Shown: piece after piece, positions 36,701 through 48,100 of the stretch
Position numbering within the stretch: position 1 is the first letter of the stretch
Layout: every line of letters begins with the position of its first letter
Assembly (NCBI RefSeq): GCF_001039355.2
Contig: NW_019775624.1
Location: 732,011-796,010 of the forward strand
DNA from: Lingula anatina
Taxonomy: Eukaryota; Brachiopoda; Lingulata; Lingulida; Lingulidae
DNA: 64,000 nucleotides
Direction: 5' to 3'
Position numbers and translations under genes: made by a program
The notes under the pieces: model-generated
Told to the model about the DNA's origin: nothing
Database searches by the model: none
The model's input: the letters and a program-made list of their open reading frames with translations, nothing else

Positions 36701-39694
36701 TTTAAATCATGAATTGGTTTATTTCCTTCATGTGTTATGAACCATTTTTCAAAAACCATTTCAACACGGAGGAAAGCGATTTTTGACCCTAATCTGCCAG
36801 GAAAATATCGTACCTCAATAAAAAATAATTTTCCAACACACTTGTAAAGAAGGGAAATGAGGGTGTGTAGAAAAACAGAATATAATGTGTCAATATAAGG
36901 AGAACGGAAATGAAAGTTTTTCCAGATGGGAAAAGCTAGTGATGAGGATGAGGAGGAGCATTCTACACCCCAACGAGCCAGTCACACCACCATGGCCAGC
37001 TATAGCCACCAGCCTCTCCCACCTCCAAGAAGGCCAGAAATTCCAAGATGGATGACCAGACCTGCTGGTCAAGTGTATTTCATGGCCAAGGCCTGTCAAG
37101 GATTTAAATAAAAAGGTAGGTGCATTTTTTCTCCCTAGTGTGATGAACATGAGTTTCTCATTTAGCACATAGCACATAAGCGCAATTTCTGTCATACCTG
37201 ACACATGAAAATTAAGATTAGATCATGTTGTATTATCCGTTATATCATAACTTTTCATTTTGATAAATGTAGCAACATTTCATTTCCCTAGCTAGAGAGT
37301 TTGACTCAACCTCCAGATGAGAGAGTGGCACTTGGCCAGTGGATATTGGCCCAGATGGCCAAAGTACCCGAACATTGGTGGGAAGAGTTGCAAAGCGCCG
37401 CACAGGCCTTCATGCAAGAGTATACCTGCACATACCCATCACTACAATCCCATATCCCTCCTTCAAGCCCCCAGTCCAGATATTCGACACAGTCATCCTC
37501 TGTTCCGCTAGCACTGCAGAGCACCTCCCAACAAAGAATGTGGTGTCCAAGGTGGCAGGGGGAGCCCCAGCAGTAGTTGCAGCCAAAGCAGCAGCAGTGG
37601 ACATTCCAGCCCCAGCACTGGGCACCCCAATCACAGCAATGTTGGCAGCATCAGCAGCAGCAATGGCCCTCCCAGTCTCAGCAGTGGAAAAAGCAACCAC
37701 AGCAAACATGGCAACATCAGCAGGCACAACAGCAATCGACAACTGTCTCTTTTCATTCATGCAGTGCCCCTTTAGGCCCAGTCACATACTAGGTCAGTAC
37801 TCATTAAAATATATTTGTGGGAGGAATTTTGTTAAGGTTGATGAGGCCTCCACCAAACCATGCTTTCAATGTTATCAGAGTACTTCCTGTCTGTTTAAGA
37901 GCAGTAAAAACCTCATACATTTTCATTAATTTTTAAAATGATTTCTTATTTATGACTTCTGTTTGTCAGAATCCCTCCCAGACCAGACTGTCACTATGCA
38001 ACCTGGACACGAGCTTTTCAGGGATTGGACTGTCAGAGGCTTTTGATGTCACTGCCCAGGATACCACAAGGCAAATAACCATTATACCAACAACAAAGGA
38101 CGAGCAACAACCGTAGGAAGTCAGGAAGACTACCCTATGTCCACTTGCGTTGCCCTTGCATTGCCCTTGTGTTCCCCATACTCTTAGTACAGATAACATA
38201 CGTACTGCACGAGATTTGTGAACACTTAAAGGACTGCAAAAACCCTTTTGATGAAATCTGTATGTGGATGATTGACATGAAATTTGATGTAAAAGGGGAA
38301 GAGGAAGAAAGCATTGGGAGGGAGAAGGAACAAGCAATGGAAGGCAAACCTGGATAAGATTTCATGATGAAAAATCACTCTGCTCTATGTAATGTAATTA
38401 TACTCTGACAGCAATTAGTCAATTACCTGATTAGGTAAGCCCTCTTAGTGAACAAGTCCCAGGGCTGCTAATCTTACAGAATTATGTTATTCTACATATA
38501 TTTCAGTATTATTTGACATTAGTAATTTTTCTGTGTAATTTTACTCTTTAAAACATGTAAAAAATATCAGATCTATGCACTTTGAGAAGCTTAATGTATG
38601 ATATCTTTAGGGTTTAGGATGGTGAACATAGCCTCAAACATGCTGTAAAAAATTGACAGAATCCCTTAGAGGCTCGAACATCAATTTCCTTTCCTCAAAA
38701 CACCATCCCTGAAAAGCTTGGATGAACAAACTGCATGAAATAATGGGCCCTTGCCAATAAATGCCACAAATTGCTTCCAGAACTAACATTATCAGTTATA
38801 GTCTTATTGGGTAAAATAACAACCTTGGGACATGGTAATCTATGATTGCTGTTTTAATGTGGTGATGGAAAGTTAATGGATCTAAAGATAGTTACTTTGG
38901 TATCTACCACCTGTAAACACTTTGGAGGGTTCTGGCTCCAAACAGGTAGTTCGGATGCACTAAGGATTATATACTGAAAAGTGCACTTAGAGTAAAAAGC
39001 CTAGTGTACACCCTATGCAAAGACAAAACATGAATGATGGAAAATAATTAAAATTAAAGAGAAACAATTACTGCCGTGATAAAATATTACTCTCAGTCAA
39101 CATCTTCCTGGTGGTCACAAAAATTTATAATTTGGCTAATAAGCAGAATATAAAACAGAGATTGAAAGTTAATATAAATATAGATGATATTTCAGAAAAG
39201 ATCTATCATCTGATTAGTTGTAGCATTGTGTTAGTACTAATACAAAAGACTCACCAATTACAAAACCTGAAAATATCCATTTCAGATCTTGTCATTGTGA
39301 TTATAAAAAAAAGCACTGGAAGTCAAATATCATATTTATACTAATGAAAAAGATTTTTTTCTAGAAAAAGAAGGATAATGTTTGACATCCATTTATTGAA
39401 GAAAATAATCAATTCATTTTACATATATAACAAAACTGTTGATCTATGTTTGCTATCATAAAATTTAAAAAGTAATGTTTACTAAAAGCATGTCCATCAC
39501 TGTTCACCCAAACAACTTGGCTGTATACTAAAATACTAAAAATACACATTTTTTATATTTTCTTAAGCTTAAATAAATAAAATCACAATTTTCTTTACCT
39601 TTTCTGCTACTTTCCTAGGCATTGTCATGTATGCCAGGAGATGCCATCCCACCAGGCAGACAATGACAACATACACCAGGTGTCTTCGTCTCAT
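27701..39694 (-). CDS. MGAT1: Alpha-1,3-mannosyl-glycoprotein 2-beta-N-acetylglucosaminyltransferase (GnT-I)
   Basis: GnT-I transfers GlcNAc from UDP-GlcNAc to Man5 N-glycans in the medial Golgi and opens the hybrid/complex pathway. Coding exons 5' to 3': 39694-39599, 34158 to about 34024, 33345-33261, 31922-31809, 31623-31542, 31109-31001, 30852-30714, 30472-30338, 29899-29809, 29469-29365, 29123-29033, 28299-28132 and 27814-27701 (TAG). Exon 1 encodes a type II signal anchor ([20 protein letters not shown]) and exon 2 a coiled stem. The catalytic domain starts at PVLVFACNR. It includes [15 protein letters not shown], the metal-binding Glu-Asp-Asp (split by the intron between exons 7 and 8), [27 protein letters not shown] and the C-terminus GYDPTWN. 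Total is about 487 residues; human is 445. The donor of exon 2 is uncertain: a strong GTAAGT at 33998 gives the wrong phase, and a weak site after 34024 gives the right one. Confidence 0.95.
31279..31476. mobile_element. ~200-bp MITE with CAGGSCC ends and an internal 64-bp tandem duplication
   Basis: The ends are CAGGCCTGAAGCCAG and its approximate inverse CCCTGGTTATGGCCCTG. Inside, the segment starting ACCTATATCAAATATTACCC occurs twice in tandem (31324-31387 and 31388-31449) with one or two differences. The flanks are ATA-rich, so the target duplication cannot be set. It lies in an MGAT1 intron. Confidence 0.6.
33584..33796. repeat. Perfect 64-bp inverted repeat with 85-bp spacer (Penelope-LTR-like sequence)
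   Basis: 33584-33647 and 33733-33796 are exact reverse complements. The spacer contains a small GTGAGT/ACTCAC hairpin and then CTGATGAAGGCC. CTGATGA followed by a GGCC stem is typical of Penelope-like element terminal repeats, which are known to carry hammerhead ribozyme cores. The GAAA expected after the stem reads GTAA here, so any ribozyme is doubtful. No ORF is present. It lies in an MGAT1 intron. Confidence 0.8.
35851..38116 (+). mobile_element. PIF/Harbinger-type element remnant carrying a MADF gene
   Basis: The left end AGCCTGGGTTCCAACCC follows TTA (35848-35850) and is similar to the end of the 24808 element (AGCCTTGGTCACAACC). A sense-oriented MADF gene starts 99 bases in. No matching right end or DDE transposase was found up to about 39000, so the element is truncated or decayed on the right. 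The end coordinate is that of the last recognisable exon. It sits in MGAT1 intron 1, in the opposite orientation to MGAT1. Confidence 0.6.
35950..38116 (+). pseudogene. MADF-domain DNA-binding protein of a Harbinger-type element, broken
   Basis: Autonomous PIF/Harbinger elements usually encode a Myb/MADF-like protein that helps the transposase bind DNA. Apparent exons: 35950-36316, 36478-36647, 36926 to about 37115, 37291-37790 and 37969-38116. Exon 1 starts [14 protein letters not shown], runs into a Glu-rich stretch and enters the MADF domain ([14 protein letters not shown]). Exon 2 continues it ([20 protein letters not shown] to [13 protein letters not shown]). Exon 4 has a short helical segment ([19 protein letters not shown]) in the place of a BESS-like motif, then a Gln-rich tail. 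In-frame stops at the end of exon 3 and at 37574-37576 break the frame, so I call it a pseudogene. A shorter functional isoform cannot be excluded. The exon 2 acceptor was chosen 5 bases downstream of a first AG because only that keeps the frame. Confidence 0.6.
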
Positions 39695-39769
39695 GACAAA
39701 AGTGTTCCTTAGGACATCCTCCTACTAATCTTACAGGTACTCAATGTCTGTTTTCTCCTATACGTACAT
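39599..39769 (-). other. MGAT1: MGAT1 first coding exon with its 5' UTR portion
   Basis: An acceptor (TTATTTCAG) precedes 39769, so at least one untranslated exon must lie upstream (higher coordinates). The 5' UTR portion holds a three-codon upstream ORF (ATG TAC GTA TAG) about 75 bases before the start codon. Confidence 0.6.
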
Positions 39770-42089
39770 CTGAAATAAAAAATGCATTATACAAGCAGTG
39801 ATTTATGTACTTAATGCTGAATAAATTAGAAATGAAAATGGCACTGAGTAGCATTCTGTAAAAGATACTGCTTACTAGTAATTCTCCGCTTTATGCCATA
39901 ACTGCAGTTTAGGCAACAGAGAGCACTAACTTAAGTACCCAATAGAATCTAAGTTAGGCCCCAACAAGAATGGGGTAAAATCCAGAGAGAAGTTATCTGA
40001 ATAAATGCAGTTTTAAATGTAGGCCATGCTGGTTTGCCACATAGAGAAAATAGCAATATATAGTGCACGCATACAGAAGTAATGTAGTTCAAACCAGATC
40101 TTTGTTAACCACTCCTAATTACACTGTAAATACAAAAAAAAAAAGATGCACGAACCACATTCAACACTACTTGTTAAACAGGTGATACTAAATTACCATT
40201 ACAGATAATTTGAACAAAGGCTGCCTGAATGTAAATGCTAATACTTGCACTGAATTGATAAAAAGAGAGTGGTGTCATAAAACATTGTCTGAGGACTTAT
40301 GACAACTTGCTTGACAACATTTAGTTTTCCATGGTATAATTACACACCTCTTCTTGTTAGATATCTTATAACTAGAAATATATGTACAGATAAGAAATGA
40401 TATCCTGATTTGAAAATTCCATGCTTTGTGGACACATGTGAAACCCGATACGATCTCAGTCTGAAATTTATGGATTTAAGTTTTTAAAATGCCGTCCGAT
40501 CCACCAGACTGTACTATCAGTAATCAGAAGTTGCCTTTGCACTACTTTCACACAATGCTTTTTCAGACAGCAAACCTGTCAAGAGCAAACCTTGTTACAA
40601 CTTGAAACAAATCTTTCTGGGCAAGCAATAGCCAATGTTTCCTAACTTTACACAACCTATAATACCCAGTATGTACTGTACAATGCAACCACACTGTGCC
40701 ACAAGTCCCCATAGGTCATGGCATACCACCAGAAAACAAGTTAATTGATACAAATTGCCCTGCACAAAAAAAAAATTATTGGCTGTGTGCATCATTTTTA
40801 TCAAATTATTTCAATTTCATTCTTTTATCTAAATTTTTATTCAATCACGATCAATGCCATAAGCAACTTCTGGTTTCCTTTTAAAGGAGCTATTAGCAGA
40901 AGTCACAGCCATTAAAATCATTTCAAGCCCCGTTCTCATCCGTTATAACTGAAACTGGCCAGGGGCTTACATAGCATTTCTGCTATATATTTATACGCTG
41001 CTAAGATTGTTTTACAAGGATAGAAATGACATGTAGAAAATGTCTATATAGATGAGGAGCAACTATGGCGATTCTCATTCTTGTTACTTGCAAAGAATTT
41101 GCAAGTCTATTGGTTGGTCGGGGAGATTCGGCCCAGGCAGGCAGTATATGGTTGTGCATATTTAAGCATATGTTAACATCGTTTTATTTATTTATATGAA
41201 AACATAGTTACAGTATTATCAGATATCTACTTATAAAAAAGACTAAAAAATATGGCAATCATTTATGCAATTATAATGCAGTGTAAAACAAAGTTAGATT
41301 TAGATAGAATAAATATGCTGCCAGTACAACATGCATTTTCTTGTTTAATTTGTAATTAAATCTAAATAATACTAGATTCAAAAATGAATAAAAATTAAAA
41401 GTAAATTGAAATTTTAAAAAATTTACAACTTTTGCAAGTTTTTTTGCTCTCTATGAGCAATTTTATTATCTTTGTATATCAACTTTTTTTTTAGTAAGGG
41501 CATTGAAATTGTGCACATTTTCAGATATCTAAGAAATATTGAGAGAAAGAAAGATTGAGAGAATAATGTCCATGTAAATGGACATATATGCTTTTCTGTT
41601 CTAGCATTAAAACATGCAAGTTGTCAACAGGATGGGTCAGACCACCAAATAGACTTCATCAGACAAAGGTTGAAATCTTTAATTCTTTTTTTTTTTTTTG
41701 GGGGGGGGGTTAAAAAACAGCTGAAAAATGAACATAAATTAGGTCTAGTGAAAAAAGAAAGAAGTTCATGGTAGAATTCTTCCCCTGAAGAGTGCAATGC
41801 AAGAATGTGATACTATGGGTTAAAAAAAATAAATAAAAAACAGGCTCACTGAATAATGAAACTGAGCGTTGCCAACTTGGCACATTTGTATGCACTCTAT
41901 TCATTGTTTTCTGATGCATGTAATTCTTGGCTCGTTCTTACTTCAAAATAGTAGATGATAGTTAAATTTTTACACAGGGTATCATCTGACTGCTCACTTT
42001 TTCCCAAACATCTTATTAAACTAATCAGGGCCATATCTACAGATACTGTTAATCAGTAAGAACTGCTTCGGTTCATGATACATATATAA
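39770..42089. other. MGAT1 5' intron or upstream region, no gene seen
   Basis: AT-rich sequence without recognisable coding content. It contains poly-T and poly-G tracts at 41686-41710. The non-coding first exon of MGAT1 is expected between here and about 43900 but cannot be placed. Confidence 0.45.
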
Positions 42090-42330
42090 GGCTGCGTTCA
42101 CATGAAAAATCTATTTTCTAAAAATCTATTTGCGGTATCTTGTGATCACGGTCTGTGCCCTGAATAACCCACGGCATAATTACGGGCAGCAACAACCAGT
42201 TACTTTCAAAGCTGTAATTAATTCTCGGCGCTGCCAGTAATTACGCCGTGGGATATTCAGGGCACAGACCGTGATCACAAGATACCGCAAATAGATTTTT
42301 AGAAAATAGATTTTTCATGTGAACGCAGCC
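42090..42330. mobile_element. 241-bp MITE with long near-perfect inverted arms, TSD TAA
   Basis: TAA lies on both sides (42087-42089 and 42331-42333). The ends are GGCTGCGTTCACATGAAAAA and its exact inverse. The arms pair for about 90 bases with one or two differences around a short centre. Three-base TWA duplication and GG(C)-type ends fit PIF/Harbinger or ISL2EU-type MITEs. There is no coding capacity. Confidence 0.85.
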
Positions 42331-43499
42331 TAATAGTCCAGTTAAATTAAGTGTTGCCTTAAATCCAAGCCATGTATCTCTTGTTATAAAACGGTGCAGT
42401 TAAAGGTATCCCCTCTGGGCTTTAGCTCTAAATGCTTCTCCTAACATTAAGACTGCCTTTTGTCTTCCTGGCATTTCAAAAGACACAAACTGCACACAGA
42501 TTGTGAATGATTTAGTTTTCAATTCAAACAAAAAATAAGAAAACATAAATCCTTGAGAAGTTTTGAAACATGGCCTTGTATTAAGTAGAAAATAGAAAAA
42601 TTTATATCTCATGTGAGGACACAGGATACCAAGTCTTGGACCTTGCTCTGTTCTAAGGCTTCAAAGGAAATAATGACCTCAGGTACACTTCAGATTATCT
42701 TATCATTATTAAAGTTAGAACCGAGAAAGATGACAAAAATATTCTAAAAAATCACTTTAGGGCATTTTCAAACTTAAACAGAATACTTAAATTGCACTAC
42801 TGCCCATTCATCTTGTGCCAAAGTGACCTTAAAGTTTAGACAAGTTTTAGGGCTGTACCTCCTGTGAGACAGGCCTATGCTATTCTAATGATAATAGCTA
42901 CACTTTAAAACAATAGATCCATCCATGTGGAGACCTACAATGTTGGCAACCCTGGTTACATGTCACATTCTATTAACATATTATTTAATAATTACAATCT
43001 CTTCCTTGATGCTAATTATCCTTTTTATGTACCCATAAAACCAACTTTTCTTGCATTAAGTGTTGCATGAAGATAAAAGATATCAAACTACTGTGCAACT
43101 ACTTGACACAGAAATTGTTTATTCCCAGTATAATTTTTAACAAGTTTGCTATCCTTTTATATATTTGTCTATATTTGCTAATAAAAATGTATGATTATCA
43201 CTAATTTATATTCCAAACTTTCAAAGGCTCATTGTGATAAATATTTCTCTACAGTACCACTTAAAGCAAATATACATACTACAGTTTAATTAATATTAGA
43301 CCCCAAAATACAACTATTTTCAAAAGTAAAATTAAAAGTGCATTCTCATCAACCAGTCAATCATCATACATAATTGTATGCATGACGAATGTGTCCAAGC
43401 TGAACATAACGTTCAACCTTCTGACACAATAAATACCAGTTAGTATAGAGAAGCTATCACTTAAGAAGTTGCAATTTAGAAAGGCAACATAAAAAGTAA

Positions 43500-44300
43500 T
43501 TATGATATGCACTGTCCGGTTAGGCTCTTTTCAGACCAGGGCAGAGATACAGCAGTTCGGAAATTACGAGTACTAGCACTTATGATAGTAAATACTATTT
43601 GAATAGAATTTTTACACACATCTCAATGATAAATCCCAAGTGCCGTGAAACAACCCACTAATAACGTTATCACAAGCAATTGTAAAACACTGACCTCAAT
43701 CTACAATTCCATAATTTAACAATGTAAGTCAAGGGCCATTCTGTCTGGAAATAAGCCGTATCCCCAACTCCATACTGTACCAGTCCAAATCTCCAATCTC
43801 AAATGTGGCAAGGTGGACGAGGTGAACGATAGGGGTCGTGTGAAACTTGGGATTATTTTGTTACAAAGCGCCATCTATCTTCATGATCTCCCAACAGGTG
43901 CCCGCTCTGACTTCCGTGTTACGCTAAACCGACCGTCTAAAAGAGCAATTTCAATTATTAGATATACTGTAAGACATAATTGTGGCTTCCAACTCAAAAT
44001 TTAAAGTGTCTTTTTCTATTAGAGTGCCTTTATAGATCTGAAATAAAACTAAACTTGACACAAATATGTCGCGAAAATGTCCCATTTACTTTTGTATATG
44101 CTGTGTCCATGGTGAGGTGACGTCAAAGCATTCATATGGTAATATCTGTTATGGAGAACACCACAACAACTAGAAGTAGGCCTACCCCTATATTGAACTT
44201 AGCAAATTGAGCATTGTGCAACATTGTGCTTAACGAGGCGCTGGAATAAGTAAGTCATTTGACTAACACATTCGGATTCGGTGAGTGTCAGATATATAAC
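43500..44300. promoter_or_regulatory. Putative shared upstream region of MGAT1 and the divergent gene, with a CRE
   Basis: MGAT1 runs left and the coiled-coil gene runs right from this interval, and both need untranslated first exons near it. TGACGTCA, a perfect CREB/ATF palindrome, is at 44118-44125. The base composition is richer in GC and CpG than the flanks. No TATA box stands out. Start sites were not located. Confidence 0.35.
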
Positions 44301-45144
44301 TTTTTAAAGAAAGTTTTCTGCGTTTTAATACTGTAAATTAGTTTAATTTGTGATTGTGATACTCGAAGTTTGGTTAGCCGGCACATGTACGAGTACTTGT
44401 GTTTAAGCAGTAGAGAGGCCATTACTGTATAATGCCATGACATAATATCAATTTAGTATAGCTGTACTGTGAACATCCAACATAAACGTGGCTATATTTT
44501 CTAAAATTTTCACAAATGAAATCTGAGCAGTAATTGCCCCATGGCTACATTTTGTTACCCCAAACTGGTACTGGGAGTATTGGGGTACATGTACTGCAGT
44601 ACACTGTACCTTCATACTTTAAAATCTTTAATTATTGTAACACATTAACTTGAATATTGCAGTGAATTGGCAAGATCATTATAGATATATGAAATGTTTT
44701 CCTCGACAAGAATTTTTTTCTTGTATATCATTGCATTTAATTATTATAAAGCTAGATGTACACAGTACTGTGAAGTTCAATCATTGTATTCTGATCTCAG
44801 GTAACCAGTTTGGTTCTCAGAGTCATTTTTGAGAACATTTTACAGCTGTACCATATGCCTCTTCCCATATCTAGAATTGCAAAATCAGATTTCAGCCAAC
44901 TGGCATGGAGTTTGATTTTTATTATTTTTTTTATTTGTCTACATTTACTGTACATGTACTGGGTACCATTAAAGTTAATATGTTTGCATTCAACCATAAA
45001 AAGATTGTTTAACAGAAAACAAGCATTTGTGTCACTTTTGGTTAGTTTTTAATTATAACTGTATAATAGTTCCATTGTTTAATTGTATTTCTTTTTCTTT
45101 TTTAGCGACCTACGTACCCACAGAAAATAAACTAAAAAAAAAAC

Positions 45145-48100
45145 ATGGGTTGTGGAGCAAGTTCCCAGCCAGCACCTCGTTACAATGGTAACAAGGCATA
45201 CCCTGTACAACAGCATGCTCATCAGCAACATCATCTGCAACAACAAAAACCTACACAGCATGTACACCCAACACCCCAGCAGAAGGTAAGGACTGAGTTA
45301 ATTTTCTTCTGTAACTCTTACTGGTCTTTTAAACTTTTGGATGTGATGCTGACTCTAACAGCTTCTTATAAATTTATTTGGCTTTTTTATTGAATACACT
45401 GATCTCTGAATTTCACTAAGGTTATGCAGAATTATTGGGCTCACTCTACCATATTTTCAGCCAATTAGGTTTATTTTAAATGTGGCAAAATCAGATGTTC
45501 ATGACTTTTTGGTCAGAAATTCAATATGATTCACGCTTATGCTAGCATGGGCCCATCTGCTCCTTCCGGATTGGATGTGATCTACTCTCTTCTTTTTCGC
45601 CCTGCATACTTTTCAATTTAAACTTCATCCTTAACAGAAAGAGAATCAGTCATTACAAAATCTGGATATCACTTACACATATAGGTACTGGTATGCATGC
45701 ATACACCTTTAGGCATATGTGCAAATGCACAGGTGCATATGACCAGATCCCACATGTGTACATTTGACAGACAGTTGAATTGTGCCATTTCTGTATTTCA
45801 CAATTTTCTCTTTTTTGCATGGAGATAATTTTCCTTATACTGTTAATGTTGTTTTACATTAAGTCGAGGACAGTTGTTTGTATCAGAATTTTTCAGTGTA
45901 TTTTCAAGACAAAATATATAGGAATGCAAATATTTGGTAAATTCTTTATGTCAATCTTGAGCACTTCTTGATACTGAGATGCATTTTGCCATTGTAGAAA
46001 ATCTTAATCAATACATATGTTTTTACTTATAGTTATTCTTTCAATTGTTACCACCTTTTATTGATGGTAAAGCATGATGAAATTAATATAAACTTGCATG
46101 TTGTAATAATATGATTTTTTATATTGATTTTTTAACTGTTATGGTAATTTGTGCTATTAAATATTGTGTCTAAGAATGCATGAATATGCATGAATATATT
46201 TATTTTACTCTTTTGTGGAGTGTTTATCATCTTTCTGAAAGGGTGTGGTGGTTAAGTAAATTTAGTATTTGATATAGCATGATAAATAAATAAATAAATA
46301 AATAAATGGGCATATGTTTACACTAGTATTATAGTATGTACATGTACTAGTACTGTATTAAGGCGTCTTCCTTATTTTTTAAGAATTAATTTTAACTTTT
46401 GCTATGATATAACTATCCAGGCTCATAGCTCTTTGCCCCAAATTGAGAAGAAAGAAGGAAAATGTGACAAAATAGTCCGAGCTGCAAGTAGTTGCAGCCT
46501 GATAAGCCGAAAGTCAGTTAAAAGCAAGAGTAGTGCAAGCACTACTAGTAGCAGATCATCTCTAAAGGTAATATATAATAAAAGGTTTGAACTTGGTTTG
46601 ACATTCAGCAGAATGCACATATTCATGTGCTTTGGATGAAGAGAATTGCTGGAGAGCAACTGCATGTACTTCTGTCTGCTGTGTGAGCTACTTTTTTATT
46701 TTGACCAGAATGAAAATTGGATATATATCCATTAGCGTTCTGTTATTTTACCCCAGTTTCTCTTAGCCTCCTTACATTTTCTAATTTGCCCTTCAAATTT
46801 GTTAAGCCTCCAAGTAACTGTTTTTGTCAGTAAAAAATAACAACAATATTATAATTAACATGTCATTCCCATAGTTAAAGTCTGTTTGCAACCACTTTCA
46901 TAATTTCATAGGCTGGCATGAATTTTATTTCTAGAAATCAAGTGGTGAAAGTAATTGGCTGGCAAATAGAGGCAGATATACCTAATTCAATACCGTGTTA
47001 ATGTGCCAAACTTAACAGTCTTGTTGCACGAGCAGTGAAATCTTCTAATTTCTTCATAGGTTATAGGTAAAAATTATGCACATGTGTTTGGCATAGAATG
47101 TAGTTTTTCAGTCATTAAATGTTCAAGTTTTGAATTTGTGATTGTTGTGGCAGTAAACTATTATTTCAACACAGTGCAAGTACTGTTTAACTGGTAGTGC
47201 AGTATTATTTATTTGTGTTACAAATGCAGTCCAAAGGTGAGATAAAGCCCAGAGATAAAAAAATATGAAAAAAATTCTGTATACTTTTATACTAGTGCCA
47301 GTGATGTTCATGTGTACTCATAAATATATATTTTAAGCTTCAAGGTTGTAATCTGTTTCTGAAATGCTTTTAAACATGAACCAGAATATCATGCTGGTAT
47401 GCTATATATACTCCTATACTATTGATTATAATAGTACCTTTATGTGTAGAGTTTTAGATTGGCTTATGGAGGAGATTAATGTTTTCTTAGTCCTATAACC
47501 TAGGACGCAATATTCATGAATATTGCATCCTAGCTATAGCCTAATGCAGATTAGATCTGACTGTGCATGAAGCATTGATCTTTGATGTGTTAAGACAAGT
47601 ATGTTTGCTTTACTCTTTTTGATATTGACATTAACTTAGGTACCAGTGCAGGTGAAACCTATGTAAAGTGGCATAAATATCTTAAGCCCATATGCCTCAA
47701 ACGAATGCATACACACAATCATACAGACACTTGATGTATCTTAATGTCACTGTGATTGGGTGTGTTTTTGTTCAGAGGGGGTTTGAGAGAGTGTAATGCA
47801 TTATCTTAACTATGAAGGACATGGTCATGTAGTAGAGTTCATATTAAATTTTTACCATGATGAAATATTGGGGATAAGGAATGAGGTGTTTTTGTTACAG
47901 CTTGATGTGGTAAAGAATGTGTTTTTGTATTTTCAGTGTACAGTATGTCGTTATCATATATTTATTGATGCATAGAGAGCATTGCCATCATTTTTGAAAT
48001 ATGCAGGCATCTTATATTGATATTAGAAAAATATCTGTACTCATGGAGCATTTGCATAATACATGTAGGATACACACAAAGACAGTGATAGCACTGCCTC

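Noticed and set aside
37410-37760. 116-codon Ala-rich frame on the - strand
   Set aside because: Antisense shadow of the Gln/Ala-rich tail of the MADF gene.
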